The position numbers and the translations under genes are program-made. From Deltaproteobacteria bacterium (GTDB taxonomy: Bacteria > JADJOY01), in the NCBI GenBank assembly GCA_016713535.1, contig JADJOY010000030.1, positions 1-64,000 on the forward strand: a stretch of 64,000 bases of DNA, written 5' to 3'. Below are positions 43,400 to 51,618 of the stretch, piece by piece; within the stretch, counting starts at the first letter, position 1; every line of letters starts with the position of its first letter. The notes under the pieces were generated by a model. The model did not search any database. It had not been told where the DNA came from and saw nothing but the letters and a program-made list of their open reading frames with translations.

Positions 43400-44248
43400 A
43401 TGCAGAAGAAGCGACTGAAGCTGCAGGGCTTCAACAACCTGACGAAGACCCTGAGCTTCAACATCTACGACATCAACTTCGCGACCAGCGAGCACCAGCA
43501 GGGCGATTACATCGCCTACATCGACGAGACCTACGACGCCGAGCGGTTGACCCAGATCCTCACCGAGGTGGCGAACATCATCGGCGCCAGCATCCTCAAC
43601 ATCGCGCACCAGGACTACGATCCGCAGGGCGCCTCGGTGACGATGCTGATCTCGGAGGAGCCGACCACCTCCGAGGCGCTCGTGAGCGCCGCCGGCCAGG
43701 ACGAGATGCCTGGCCCGCTCCGCGCACCCCATCGCCCGCCGCTCCACGAGGCGGTGGTCGCGCATCTCGACAAGTCCCACATCACGGTGCACACGTACCC
43801 GGAATCGCATCCGGACAACGGCATCAGCACCTTCCGGGCCGACATCGACGTGTCCACCTGCGGCCGCATCTCGCCGCTACGCGCGCTCAACTACCTGATC
43901 CACTCGTTCGACTCCGACATCGTGATCATGGACTACCGGATCCGCGGCTTCACGCGCGACATCAAGGGGGTCAAGCACTTCGTCGATCACGACCTCACCA
44001 GCATCCAGAACTTCCTCTCCGACGACACGCGCGAGCGCTACGACCGCGTCGACGTGAACGTGTACCAGGAGAACCTCTTCCACACCCGGATGCGGGTGAA
44101 GGACTTCGTCCTCGACAACTATCTCTTCGGCATGTCGGCCAACGACCTCGGACCGCGCGAGGCTGGCATGGTGCGTGAGCGCCTCCAGCACGAGATGGAC
44201 GAGATCTTCTATGGCCGGAACATGAAGAAGGGAAAGCTCTCCAAGTAA
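43400..44248 (+). CDS. speD: S-adenosylmethionine decarboxylase proenzyme, class 1A
   Basis: 282 residues, close to the E. coli type (264). [22 protein letters not shown] at the N-terminus, [28 protein letters not shown], the processing site [21 protein letters not shown] with cleavage between Lys125 and Ser126 to form the pyruvoyl group, and [23 protein letters not shown]. It supplies decarboxylated SAM for spermidine synthesis. A ~20-residue insert (residues 90-117) before the site is unlike E. coli. GGAGG precedes the start by 10 bases. No speE is in the window. Confidence 0.93.
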   Translation: MQKKRLKLQGFNNLTKTLSFNIYDINFATSEHQQGDYIAYIDETYDAERLTQILTEVANIIGASILNIAHQDYDPQGASVTMLISEEPTTSEALVSAAGQDEMPGPLRAPHRPPLHEAVVAHLDKSHITVHTYPESHPDNGISTFRADIDVSTCGRISPLRALNYLIHSFDSDIVIMDYRIRGFTRDIKGVKHFVDHDLTSIQNFLSDDTRERYDRVDVNVYQENLFHTRMRVKDFVLDNYLFGMSANDLGPREAGMVRERLQHEMDEIFYGRNMKKGKLSK

Positions 44249-44255
44249 GCGCGTC

Positions 44256-45380
44256 GTGGGCGTCCGCCGATCCCGGCTTCGGCTGGTGCTCGTGGTCGCG
44301 CTCGCGACGGCGAGCGGTTGTGCGCGCGTGGGGTCTTCGCCCGGGACGCCTGCCTCGTCCGGCGCGCCTGGCATCGGCGGCGCATCCGCCACCCGCCTGG
44401 TGCGCGGGCGGTACGTGATGGGCACCGAGATGGTGCTCGAGCTCGCGGGCGCCAGCCGCGAGCGGCTCGTCGCCGCGAGCGAGAAGGCCTTCGCCGAGCT
44501 CGAGCGCGTCGAGGGGGTGTTCACGGACTGGAAGCCGGGAAGCGTGATCTGGGAGCTGAACGAGCGCGCCCAGGGCGCCCCGGTCACGGCCGCGGCCGAG
44601 GTCCTCGACCTCCTCGACCGCGCCAGCGCCGTGAGCGCCGAGACGGATGGCGCGTTCGACGTCACGTACCGCACCGTGGGGCGCTACTGGTCGTTCGCCG
44701 CGGGCAACGAGCGGATCGCGAGCGATACCGAGATCCGCGCCGCGCTGCCCCACCTCGGTTTCCGCAACGTCGTGCTCGATCGTGCCCGGAGCACCGTGCG
44801 CCTCGCCGACGCCGAGACCCGGATCGGACTGGGCGGGGTCGCCAAGGGTTATGCCGTGGATCGGGCGGTGGACCTGCTGCGCGCCGAAGGCGTCACCTCG
44901 GGCGTCGTGAACGCGGGTGGCGATCTGGCGGTCTTCCACGGCGGCTCGCCCGCCGCGGAGGCCACGCCGGTCGGCATCCGCGACCCGTCCAGGCTGGAGA
45001 TCACGCTCACGACGATCCGGGTGTGCAACGCGTCGGTCCACACCAGCGGTGACTACGAGCGCTACTTCGAGCGTGACGGCGTGCGCTACCACCACCTGCT
45101 CGACCCGCGCACCGGCCGCCCCGCGCGGGGGGCGCGGGCGGTGACCGTGGTCACGCCTGGCGACGGCACCCGCGCGGACGCGCTCGCGACGGGGCTCTTC
45201 GTGATGGGAGCGCAGCGCGCGGTCGCGTGGGCCGACGCCCACCCCGGGGTCGAGGTGCTGGCGGTGGCGCCCGACGGTGCGGTGCGCCGCAGCCGCGGCT
45301 GGGCCACGCTCGAGAACGACGGTGGCGGCGGATCGGCCGCCGATCGGGGGCGCGTCGACGGCTGCGCCGGCGCCGGCTGA
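44256..45380 (+). CDS. apbE: FAD:protein FMN transferase lipoprotein
   Basis: 374 residues from a GTG at 44256. Lipoprotein signal VALATASGCAR (lipobox near residue 20). ApbE motifs: RYVMGTEMVLELAG, DGAFDVTYRTVGRYW-like DGAFDVT, RIGLGGVAKGYAVDRAVDLLRAEGVTSGVVNAGGDLAVFHG (the conserved GGxxKGxxxD and NxGGD), HLLDPRTGRPARG (HxxDPxTG). It attaches FMN to a Thr in partner proteins such as NqrB/C or RnfG outside the membrane. No Nqr/Rnf gene is present here. The C-terminus is Gly-rich. It lies 7 bp after speD. Confidence 0.9.
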   Translation: MGVRRSRLRLVLVVALATASGCARVGSSPGTPASSGAPGIGGASATRLVRGRYVMGTEMVLELAGASRERLVAASEKAFAELERVEGVFTDWKPGSVIWELNERAQGAPVTAAAEVLDLLDRASAVSAETDGAFDVTYRTVGRYWSFAAGNERIASDTEIRAALPHLGFRNVVLDRARSTVRLADAETRIGLGGVAKGYAVDRAVDLLRAEGVTSGVVNAGGDLAVFHGGSPAAEATPVGIRDPSRLEITLTTIRVCNASVHTSGDYERYFERDGVRYHHLLDPRTGRPARGARAVTVVTPGDGTRADALATGLFVMGAQRAVAWADAHPGVEVLAVAPDGAVRRSRGWATLENDGGGGSAADRGRVDGCAGAG

Positions 45381-45406
45381 GATCGGTGCGGTCGAAGGAG
45401 GGGACG

Positions 45407-45823
45407 ATGTCCAAGCTGGTACGTGTCACGATGTCGCTCGAGGAGTCGCTCATGAAGCGCCTCGAGAAGCTGGTCGAGTCGAGCCGCTACACCAACCGAT
45501 CCGAGTTCATCCGCGACATGATCCGCGAGCGCCTCGTCCAGCAGGCGTGGGACGGGAACGAGGATGCGGTCGGCACGGTGACGCTCGTCTACAACCATCA
45601 CAAGCGCAAGCTCACCCAGAAGCTGACGGAGCTGCAGCACCACCACCACACCAAGGTGCTGGCGGTGACGCACGTGCACCTCGACGAGCACCTGTGCGCG
45701 GAGACGATCCTGATGCGCGGACGGGCGCGCGAGATCCGTCAACTCGCGGATCTGCTGCGCCAGCAGAAGGGCGTGCTGCACGCCTCGCTCTCGACCAGCT
45801 CCACCGGGCAGGACCTGGACTGA
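45407..45823 (+). CDS. nikR: Nickel-responsive transcriptional regulator NikR
   Basis: 138 residues from the ATG at 45407, with GGAGGGG just upstream. An N-terminal ribbon-helix-helix (KLVRVTMSLEESLMKRLEKLVESSRYTNRSEFIRDMIRERL) is followed by an ACT-like metal domain. All four high-affinity nickel ligands are present and spaced as in E. coli NikR: His78, His89, His91, Cys97 (THVHLDEHLCAE). It represses nickel uptake when nickel is sufficient. The importer genes follow immediately. Confidence 0.93.
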   Translation: MSKLVRVTMSLEESLMKRLEKLVESSRYTNRSEFIRDMIRERLVQQAWDGNEDAVGTVTLVYNHHKRKLTQKLTELQHHHHTKVLAVTHVHLDEHLCAETILMRGRAREIRQLADLLRQQKGVLHASLSTSSTGQDLD

Positions 45824-45860
45824 CGAGATGGGCCGGGCCAGTCGAATCATCCGGGTGGTA

Positions 45861-45897
45861 CGATCGTCCGTATGAGGAACGATTCGGTCGTATGAAC
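45861..45897 (+). promoter_or_regulatory. Candidate NikR binding direct repeat upstream of cbiM
   Basis: CGATCGTCCGTATGA (45861-45875) and CGATTCGGTCGTATGA (45880-45895) repeat directly, with GTATGA at 45870 and 45890, 20 bp apart. GTATGA is the half-site of the E. coli NikR operator, but here both copies point the same way, whereas the known operator is inverted. The placement between nikR and the importer is right. Confidence 0.45.
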
Positions 45898-45921
45898 GGC
45901 CGAACGCACGACGAGCGCCCC

Positions 45922-46599
45922 ATGCACATCCTCGACGGTCTGGTGAGCGGTCCCATCAACGCCGCGACGTACCTGGTCTCGGGTGTGGCGGTGGCGGTCT
46001 CGGTGGCGCGCTCGCGCCGCACGCTGGAGGAGCGCCAGGTCCCCTTGCTCGGGGTCACCTCGGCGTTCGTGTTCGCGGCTCAGATGCTCAACTTCCCGAT
46101 CGCCGGCGGCACCAGCGGCCACTTCCTCGGCGGGGTGCTGAGCGCCGTGATGCTGGGACCGGCCAACGCGTGCCTGATCTTGTTCCTGGTGCTGCTGGTC
46201 CAGTGCCTGGGTTTCGCCGACGGTGGCATCACGGCGCTGGGGAGCAACTTCTTCAACATGGGGCTGGTCGGAGCGGTGGGCGGGTACGCGATCTTCCGTG
46301 CGCTGGTCGCGGTGCTGCCGCGTGGCCGCACGACGTTCCTCGCGGCGGTGGCGATCGCCTCGTGGTGCGCGGTGGTCGGCGGCGCCGCGGCGTGTGCGGT
46401 CGAGCTCGGCCTGTCGGGCAAGATGCCGATGGGGGTCGCCCTCGCCGCCATGGTCGGCGTCCACGCGCTCATCGGCATCGGCGAGGCGCTCATCACCAGC
46501 GTGGTGGTGTCGACGGTGATGGTCGCGCGGCCCGACCTGATCCAGGCGTGGCGGCGTCTCGCCCCACCCGCGGCGGCGCTCTCACCGGCCGCGACCTGA
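45922..46599 (+). CDS. cbiM: ECF-type nickel/cobalt transporter substrate component (CbiM/NikM)
   Basis: 225 residues from the ATG at 45922. This start is chosen because the CbiM/NikM family needs the N-terminal Met-His-Ile, whose His2 and amino end bind the metal; the ATG at 45892 would bury it. MHILDG, FVFAAQMLNFPIAGGTSGHFLGG and GLGFADGGITALGSNFFNMGLVGAVGGYAIF match the family, including the substrate-loop His and Asn residues. Six or seven membrane segments. With NikR upstream, nickel is the likely substrate, though CbiM/NikM cannot be told apart for certain. Confidence 0.88.
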   Translation: MHILDGLVSGPINAATYLVSGVAVAVSVARSRRTLEERQVPLLGVTSAFVFAAQMLNFPIAGGTSGHFLGGVLSAVMLGPANACLILFLVLLVQCLGFADGGITALGSNFFNMGLVGAVGGYAIFRALVAVLPRGRTTFLAAVAIASWCAVVGGAAACAVELGLSGKMPMGVALAAMVGVHALIGIGEALITSVVVSTVMVARPDLIQAWRRLAPPAAALSPAAT

Positions 46600-46615
46600 G
46601 CGGCGGAGGTCTCTC

Positions 46616-46942
46616 GTGGATCGACGGGATCGGACGTTCATCGGCGTCGCGCTCGGCGTGACGTTGCTCCTCGCCGCGTTCGTGGCGCCGTTCGCGTCCA
46701 GCAAGCCCGACGGGCTCGAGAAGGTGCTCGCCGACAACGAGGTCACGGTGCCGGAGCCCGCGAAGAAGTCGGAGAGCGACTCGCCCTTCGTCGGCTATCA
46801 GGTGCCGGCGGTCGAGGACGAGAAGAAGATGATCGCGATCACGGGAGTGATCGGGCTCGCGGTGATGTTCTTCGGCAGCTACGCGATCGCGAAGATGATG
46901 GTGCGCGCCAAGAGGCGCGACGACGAGCGCAAGCAGCCGTGA
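46616..46942 (+). CDS. PDGLE-domain small subunit of the metal ECF transporter (CbiN/NikN-like)
   Basis: 108 residues from a GTG at 46616 preceded by GGAGG. Two membrane segments (residues 8-25 and 72-92) bracket an extracytoplasmic loop with ASSKPDGLEKVLADNEV, the PDGLE motif that names the family. These proteins take the place of CbiN/NikN beside CbiM/NikM and are needed for full transport. The stop overlaps cbiQ as GTGA. Confidence 0.85.
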   Translation: MDRRDRTFIGVALGVTLLLAAFVAPFASSKPDGLEKVLADNEVTVPEPAKKSESDSPFVGYQVPAVEDEKKMIAITGVIGLAVMFFGSYAIAKMMVRAKRRDDERKQP

Positions 46943-47736
46943 GCGGGATCCACCTCCACGATCACGCCCACCCGCAGCCGCATGCGCACCTCGCGAGCGA
47001 CGTGCCGGCCTGGATCGCGGGCGCCGACGCCCGGGTGAAGCTGGCCACCGCGCTCGCGATGGTCGTGATCGCGGTCAGTACACCCCCCGAGTCCTTCATG
47101 GCGGCGGCTTGCTACTTCTCGATGCTCGGGCTGCTCGCGATCTGGTCGCGGATCTCGCCCCACGTGATCGTCACGCGGCTCGCGGCGGTGGTCCCGTTCG
47201 TCGCCTTGATCGCGCTCTTCGTGCCCTTCCTTCCCGACCCCTCGGGCGGGGCCGCGAGCTTCGGCGTGGGTGCGCTGCGTGTCCATCGCGCCGGGCTCGT
47301 CGTGTTCTGGAACGTGCTGTGGAAGGCGGTCTTCGGCGTGCTCACGCTCAGCTTGCTCACGTGGACCACGCCCTTCGAGCGGATCCTGCGCGCGCTCGAG
47401 GACCTGCGTACGCCCGCGGTGCTGGTGATGCTCACGAGCTTCACGTACCGCTACGCGTTCGTGCTCGCCGACGAGGTCCTGCGCATGCGGCGGGCGCGTG
47501 ACTCGCGCGGATGGGAAGGGCGCACGCTCGCGCAGGCGCGCACCATCGGCCAGATGATCGCGATGCTGTTCCTGCGTAGCTACGAGCGCGCCGAGCGCAT
47601 CCACCTGGCGATGCTCGCGCGGGGCTACGAGGGGCGGCCGCCGAGGCTCACGCGCGCGCCGCTCAGGCTGCTCGATCCCGCGGTCGCCGCGGGGATCGTC
47701 GCGCTCTTCCTGGTGTTTCGGCTGGGGGTGCGGTGA
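46939..47736 (+). CDS. cbiQ: ECF transporter T component CbiQ
   Basis: 265 residues from the GTG at 46939. A His-rich N-terminus (HLHDHAHPQPHAHL) may bind metal. About five membrane segments follow. The coupling-helix motif RARDSRGWEGR and the second AMLARGYEGRPP are the two Ala-Arg-Gly signatures of EcfT/CbiQ that contact the ATPase. TPPESFMAAACYF and SLLTWTTPFERILRALEDLRTPAVLVMLTSFTYRY are typical. Coupled to both neighbours by GTGA overlaps. Confidence 0.9.
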   Translation: MSGIHLHDHAHPQPHAHLASDVPAWIAGADARVKLATALAMVVIAVSTPPESFMAAACYFSMLGLLAIWSRISPHVIVTRLAAVVPFVALIALFVPFLPDPSGGAASFGVGALRVHRAGLVVFWNVLWKAVFGVLTLSLLTWTTPFERILRALEDLRTPAVLVMLTSFTYRYAFVLADEVLRMRRARDSRGWEGRTLAQARTIGQMIAMLFLRSYERAERIHLAMLARGYEGRPPRLTRAPLRLLDPAVAAGIVALFLVFRLGVR

Positions 47737-48440
47737 CGGCGCCAGCGGTCGCGATCGAGTCGCTCGCCTTCGCATACCCCGACGGGACGCGCGCCCTCGA
47801 CGGGCTCGAGCTGCGCGTGGCCGCGGGTGAGCGTGTGGCGTTGCTGGGCGCGAACGGCGCGGGGAAGTCGACGCTGCTGCTTCATCTCAACGGCATCCTG
47901 GCGTGCTCGCCGAGCGTCTCGATCCTCGGCATGACCGTCGAGAAGTGCAACCTGCGCGAGATCCGGCGGCGCGTCGGGCTGGTGTTCCAGAACCCGGACG
48001 ATCAGCTCTTCTGCCCGACCGTGTTCGACGACGTCGCGTTCGGTCCGCGGAACCTCGGCCTCGCGGAGAGCGACGTCCGCGCCCGCGTCGCCGACGCTCT
48101 CGACGCGGTCGGGCTGCCGAACGCCGGTGAGCGCACCTCGTTTCACCTCAGCGTCGGTCAGAAGAAGCGGGTGGCCCTCGCCTCGGTCCTGGCGATGGGG
48201 TGCGAGGTGCTGGTGCTCGACGAGCCCACCAGCGCGCTCGATCCGCGGGGCCGCCGGGAGCTCATGGCGCTGCTCGAGGGGATCGGGCGCACGCAGCTCA
48301 TCGCCACCCACGACCTCGACTTCGTCGCGCGGCTGTGCGGCCGGGCGGTGGTCATGGCGCGGGGCCGCGTGGTCGCCGACGGTACTCCCGAGCGCATCCT
48401 CGGCGACCACGGGCTCCTCGAGGCCCACGGTCTCGCCTGA
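47733..48440 (+). CDS. cbiO: ECF transporter ATPase CbiO
   Basis: 235 residues from the GTG at 47733. Walker A GANGAGKST (residues 39-47), Q-loop FQNPDDQLFCPTVFDDVAFGPRNLGL (a CbiO/EcfA signature), ABC signature LSVGQKKRVALASVLAMG, Walker B VLVLDEPTSALDPRG, switch His in ATHDLDF. It powers nickel/cobalt uptake with CbiM, the PDGLE protein and CbiQ. Last gene of the operon; repeat array 2 follows. Confidence 0.92.
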   Translation: MTAPAVAIESLAFAYPDGTRALDGLELRVAAGERVALLGANGAGKSTLLLHLNGILACSPSVSILGMTVEKCNLREIRRRVGLVFQNPDDQLFCPTVFDDVAFGPRNLGLAESDVRARVADALDAVGLPNAGERTSFHLSVGQKKRVALASVLAMGCEVLVLDEPTSALDPRGRRELMALLEGIGRTQLIATHDLDFVARLCGRAVVMARGRVVADGTPERILGDHGLLEAHGLA

Positions 48441-48454
48441 GGCCTGCCGGCTCG

Positions 48455-50676
48455 GATCCGCGCGGGTCCGCGCTCGATTCCTGGCGCCCGACGAAGCGGG
48501 CGCGCGCAAGCCGCTCGGCACCGGTCTGGCGCAGAGTCAGGAGGCCGGTCCGGTTCGTCCGTGACCGCCGTTCGGGAGGGGCACGCGTCGCGTGCCCGGC
48601 GATACGAGCGGGCGCGTGCGTCGACGAAACCGCGGATCGCTGCACGATCGATCGTGGCGTACAGGGATCGACGCCCTCGTCTACGCGGCGCCGAGGCGTG
48701 TCGCCGGTCGCGCAACGCGCGACCCTCCGGCCCGCGGGGAGGGCGACGCGCCGCCGGCCCGGCGATACGAGCGGGCGCGTGCGTCGACGAAACCGCGGAT
48801 CGCCGCACGATCGATCGGCCGTACAGGGATCGACGCCTTCGTCTACGCGGCGCCGAGGCGTATCGCCGGTCGCGCAACGCGCGACCCTCCGAGCCGTGGG
48901 ACGGGCACGCGTCGCGTGCCCGGCGATACGAGGGTGCGCGTGCATCGACGAAACCGCGGATCGCTGGACGATCGATCGGCCGTACAGGGATCGACGCTTT
49001 CGTCTACGCGGCGCCGAGGCGTGTCGCCGGTCGCGCAACGCGCGACCCTCCGAGCCTGGGAGGGTACGCGTCGCGTGCCCGGCGATACGAGGGTGCGCGT
49101 GCGTCGACGAAACCGCGGATCGCTGCACGATCGATCGTGGCGTACAGGGATCGACGCCCTCGTCTACGCGGCGCCGAGGCGTGTCGCCGGTCGCGCAACG
49201 CGCGACCCTCCGGCCGAGGGAGGGGTACGCGTCGCGTGCCCGGCGATACGAGCGGTGCGCGTGCGTCGACGAAACCGCGGATCGCTGCACGATCGATCGG
49301 CCGTACGGGGATCGACGCCTTCGTCTACGCGGCGCCGAGGCGTATCGCCGGTCGCGCAACGCGCGACCCTCCGAGCCGTGGGACGGGCACGCGTCGCGTG
49401 CCCGGCGCGAGGGCGCGTGCATCGACGAAACCGCGGATCGCTGGACGATCGATCGGCCGTACAGGGATCGACGCTTTCGTCTACGCGGCGCCGAGGCGTG
49501 TCGCCGGTCGCGCAACGCGCGACCCTCCGGCCCGAGGAGGGCACGCGTCGCGTGCCCGGCGATACGAGCGTGCGCGTGCGTCGACGAAACCGCGGATCGC
49601 TGCACGATCGATCGGCCGTACAGGGATCGACGCCCTCGTCTACGCGGCGCCGAGGCGTGTCGCCGGTCGCGCAACGCGCGACCCTCCGGCCCGAGGGGAG
49701 GGGCACGCGTCGCGTGCCCGGCGATACGAGGGTGCGCGTGCGTCGACGAAACCGCGGATCGCTGCACGATCGATCGGCCGTACAGGGATCGACGCCTTCG
49801 TCTACGCGGCGCCGAGGCGTGTCGCCGGTCGCGCAACGCGCGACCCTCCGAGCCGTGGGAGGGCACGCGTCGCGTGCCCGGCGATACGAGGGTGCGCGGG
49901 CGTCGACGAAACCGCGGATCGCTGCACGATCGATCGGCCGTACAGGGATCGACGCCCTCGTCTACGCGGCGCCGAGGCGTGTCGCCGGTCGCGCAACGCG
50001 CGACCCTCCGAGCCGTGGGAGGGGCACGCGTCGCGTGCCCGGCGATACGAGCGGGCGCGTGCGTCGACGAAACCGCGGATCGCTGCACGATCGATCGGCC
50101 GTACAGGGATCGACGCCTTCGTCTACGCGGCGCCGAGGCGTATCGCCGGTCGCGCAACGCGCGACCCTCCGGCCCGAGGGAGGGCACGCGTCGCGTGCCC
50201 GGCGATACGAGGTGCGCGTGCGTCGACGAAACCGCGGATCGCTGCACGATCGATCGGCCGTACAGGGATCGACGCCCTCGTCTACGCGGCGCCGAGGCGT
50301 GTCGCCGGTCGCGCAACGCGCAACCCTCCGAGCCGTGGGAGGGCACGCGTCGCGTGCCCGGCGATACGAGGTGCGCGTGCGTCGACGAAACCGCGGATCG
50401 CTGCACGATCGATCGGCCGTACAGGGATCGACGCCTTCGCCTACGCGGCGCCGAGGCGTGTCGCCGGTCGCGCAACGCGCGACCCTCCGGGGCCGGTGGA
50501 GGGGCACGCGTCGCGTGCCCGGCGATACGAGCGGGCGCGTGCGTCGCCTCGATCGTTCGATCCCGGCACACCGGTTTCGGAGGGCCCGCCTCCCGGCGGG
50601 CCGGGGCGGTCGATCCGCGTGGGTCCGCGCTCGAGTTCCTGGCGCCCGACGGAGCGGGCGCGCTCCAGCCGCTCGG
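48455..50676. repeat. Direct repeats (~65 bp) bracketing array 2
   Basis: 48455-48518 and 50612-50676 match along their length: GATCCGCG, GGGTCCGCGCTCGA, TTCCTGGCGCCCGACG, AGCGGGCGCGC, CCGCTCGG. Each contains the hairpin GCGCCCG-ACGRAG-CGGGCGC. They have a few substitutions and one-base indels. They sit outside both ends of the tandem array. Confidence 0.8.
48573..50602. repeat. Repeat array 2: 13 tandem paired-hairpin units of ~160 bp
   Basis: The shared junction CCCGGCG ends at 48600, 48764, 48925, 49084, 49245, 49407, 49561, 49723, 49883, 50044, 50204, 50363 and 50524, giving spacings of 154-164 bp; the last copy is partial. A unit is GGAGG, hairpin GGGCACGC-GTC-GCGTGCCC, CGGCGATACGAG, GCGTGCGTCGACGAAACCG, a GATCGATC centre, GTACAGGGATCGACG, GAGGCGTRTCGCCG, hairpin GGTCGCGC-AAC-GCGCGACC, CCCTCC. 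Units 1-3 and 4-6 share private variants, so a three-unit (~482 bp) higher-order repeat exists. Long open frames through the array are an artefact of composition. No transposase is nearby. Confidence 0.95.
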
Positions 50677-50768
50677 CGGTCGGCATCTGCGTCCAGCTGC
50701 GTCCAGCTTCCCTTGCGACGTCTTCGAGGCGCGCGCTAGGTTCCCTCGGCCTTTCTCCGGGGGGACTC

Positions 50769-51581
50769 ATGACTCGACGATCGACCGCGTTTGCGACGGT
50801 GCTGACGCTGGCGGCACTGCTGACGACGACTCCGCGCTCGCACGCCAAGGATCTCTCACAGCGCTTCGGGCTCGGCTTCCAGCTCAACGCCAGCAGTGCC
50901 GCGCCGGTGAGCGGTGAGCAGGGGCTCGGCGCGGGGTTCTCGGGACGCTATTGGATCGACCAGACCTGGGGCATCCAGGGGATCGCCGGCTTCAACGTGA
51001 GCTCGGTCGACGCGTTCGAGGTGGACGACGTCCAGGTCACCGAGAACGTGGACACGTTCGGGGTCTCCTTCGAGGGCAGGCTTCTCGCCAACGTCGTCGA
51101 CGAGACGAACATGCACCTCTACGCCGGCGGCCTCTTCGGCGTCTCGTACGCCGACGTGACGTACAACGACACGGGCGTCGACCACGTGGTGGGGAGCTTC
51201 GGCGCGCTGGGCGGCGCGGAGTTCTTCCTCCAGGGCCTGCCCAACCTGAGCCTCTCGACCGAGATCGGGCTCGCGGTCAACGTCGGTTCCGATCCCGACT
51301 TCGTGTCCGCCAGCACCACCGGAAACCTCTTCGGTGGGGTCGCGATCCACTATTACTTCGCCGAGGTCGGTCCGCCGCGAGGTGCGGCGATGGAAGCTGC
51401 GCCGAATCCGTCGGTCGTGCCGGCGCCACCGCCACCCGCACCGGCCGTCGCCCCGACACCGCCTCCGCGCGCGCCCACGCCGCCCCCGGCACCGAAGCCG
51501 GCGCCCACGCCGCCCCCGAAGCCCGCTCCCGCGCCGGTCCCGCCGCCCACGACCTCCCCGGACGGCTGGGAGATCCAGTGA
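50769..51581 (+). CDS. Outer-membrane beta-barrel protein with Pro-rich C-terminal tail
   Basis: 270 residues. Sec signal to about residue 26 (TTTPRSHAKD). The core (27-205) has alternating aromatic and Gly-rich strands (GLGFQLNASS, GAGFSGRYWIDQTWGIQGIAGFNV, HLYAGGLFGVSYADV, GNLFGGVAIHYYF), typical of an OmpA-like or OMP_b-brl barrel of eight strands. The last ~55 residues are Pro/Ala/Lys repeats ending PDGWEIQ, a possible periplasmic or surface linker. The function is unknown. The gene lies just beyond the second flanking repeat of array 2. Confidence 0.78.
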   Translation: MTRRSTAFATVLTLAALLTTTPRSHAKDLSQRFGLGFQLNASSAAPVSGEQGLGAGFSGRYWIDQTWGIQGIAGFNVSSVDAFEVDDVQVTENVDTFGVSFEGRLLANVVDETNMHLYAGGLFGVSYADVTYNDTGVDHVVGSFGALGGAEFFLQGLPNLSLSTEIGLAVNVGSDPDFVSASTTGNLFGGVAIHYYFAEVGPPRGAAMEAAPNPSVVPAPPPPAPAVAPTPPPRAPTPPPAPKPAPTPPPKPAPAPVPPPTTSPDGWEIQ

Positions 51582-51618
51582 ACCTCGCGTCGAGCGCGCG
51601 AAACCTCGCGGAGCCGTC

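Noticed and set aside
48573-50602. CRISPR array
   Set aside because: The conserved unit is the whole ~160 bp and there are no unique spacers of 25-45 bp; units are hairpin pairs and no cas gene is present.
48200-50917. Long open frames (about 700-1000 codons) through array 2 on several frames
   Set aside because: The frames are open because the units are GC-rich and contain few stops. The predicted proteins are Arg-rich and simply repeat the hairpin DNA, with no start signal or domain.
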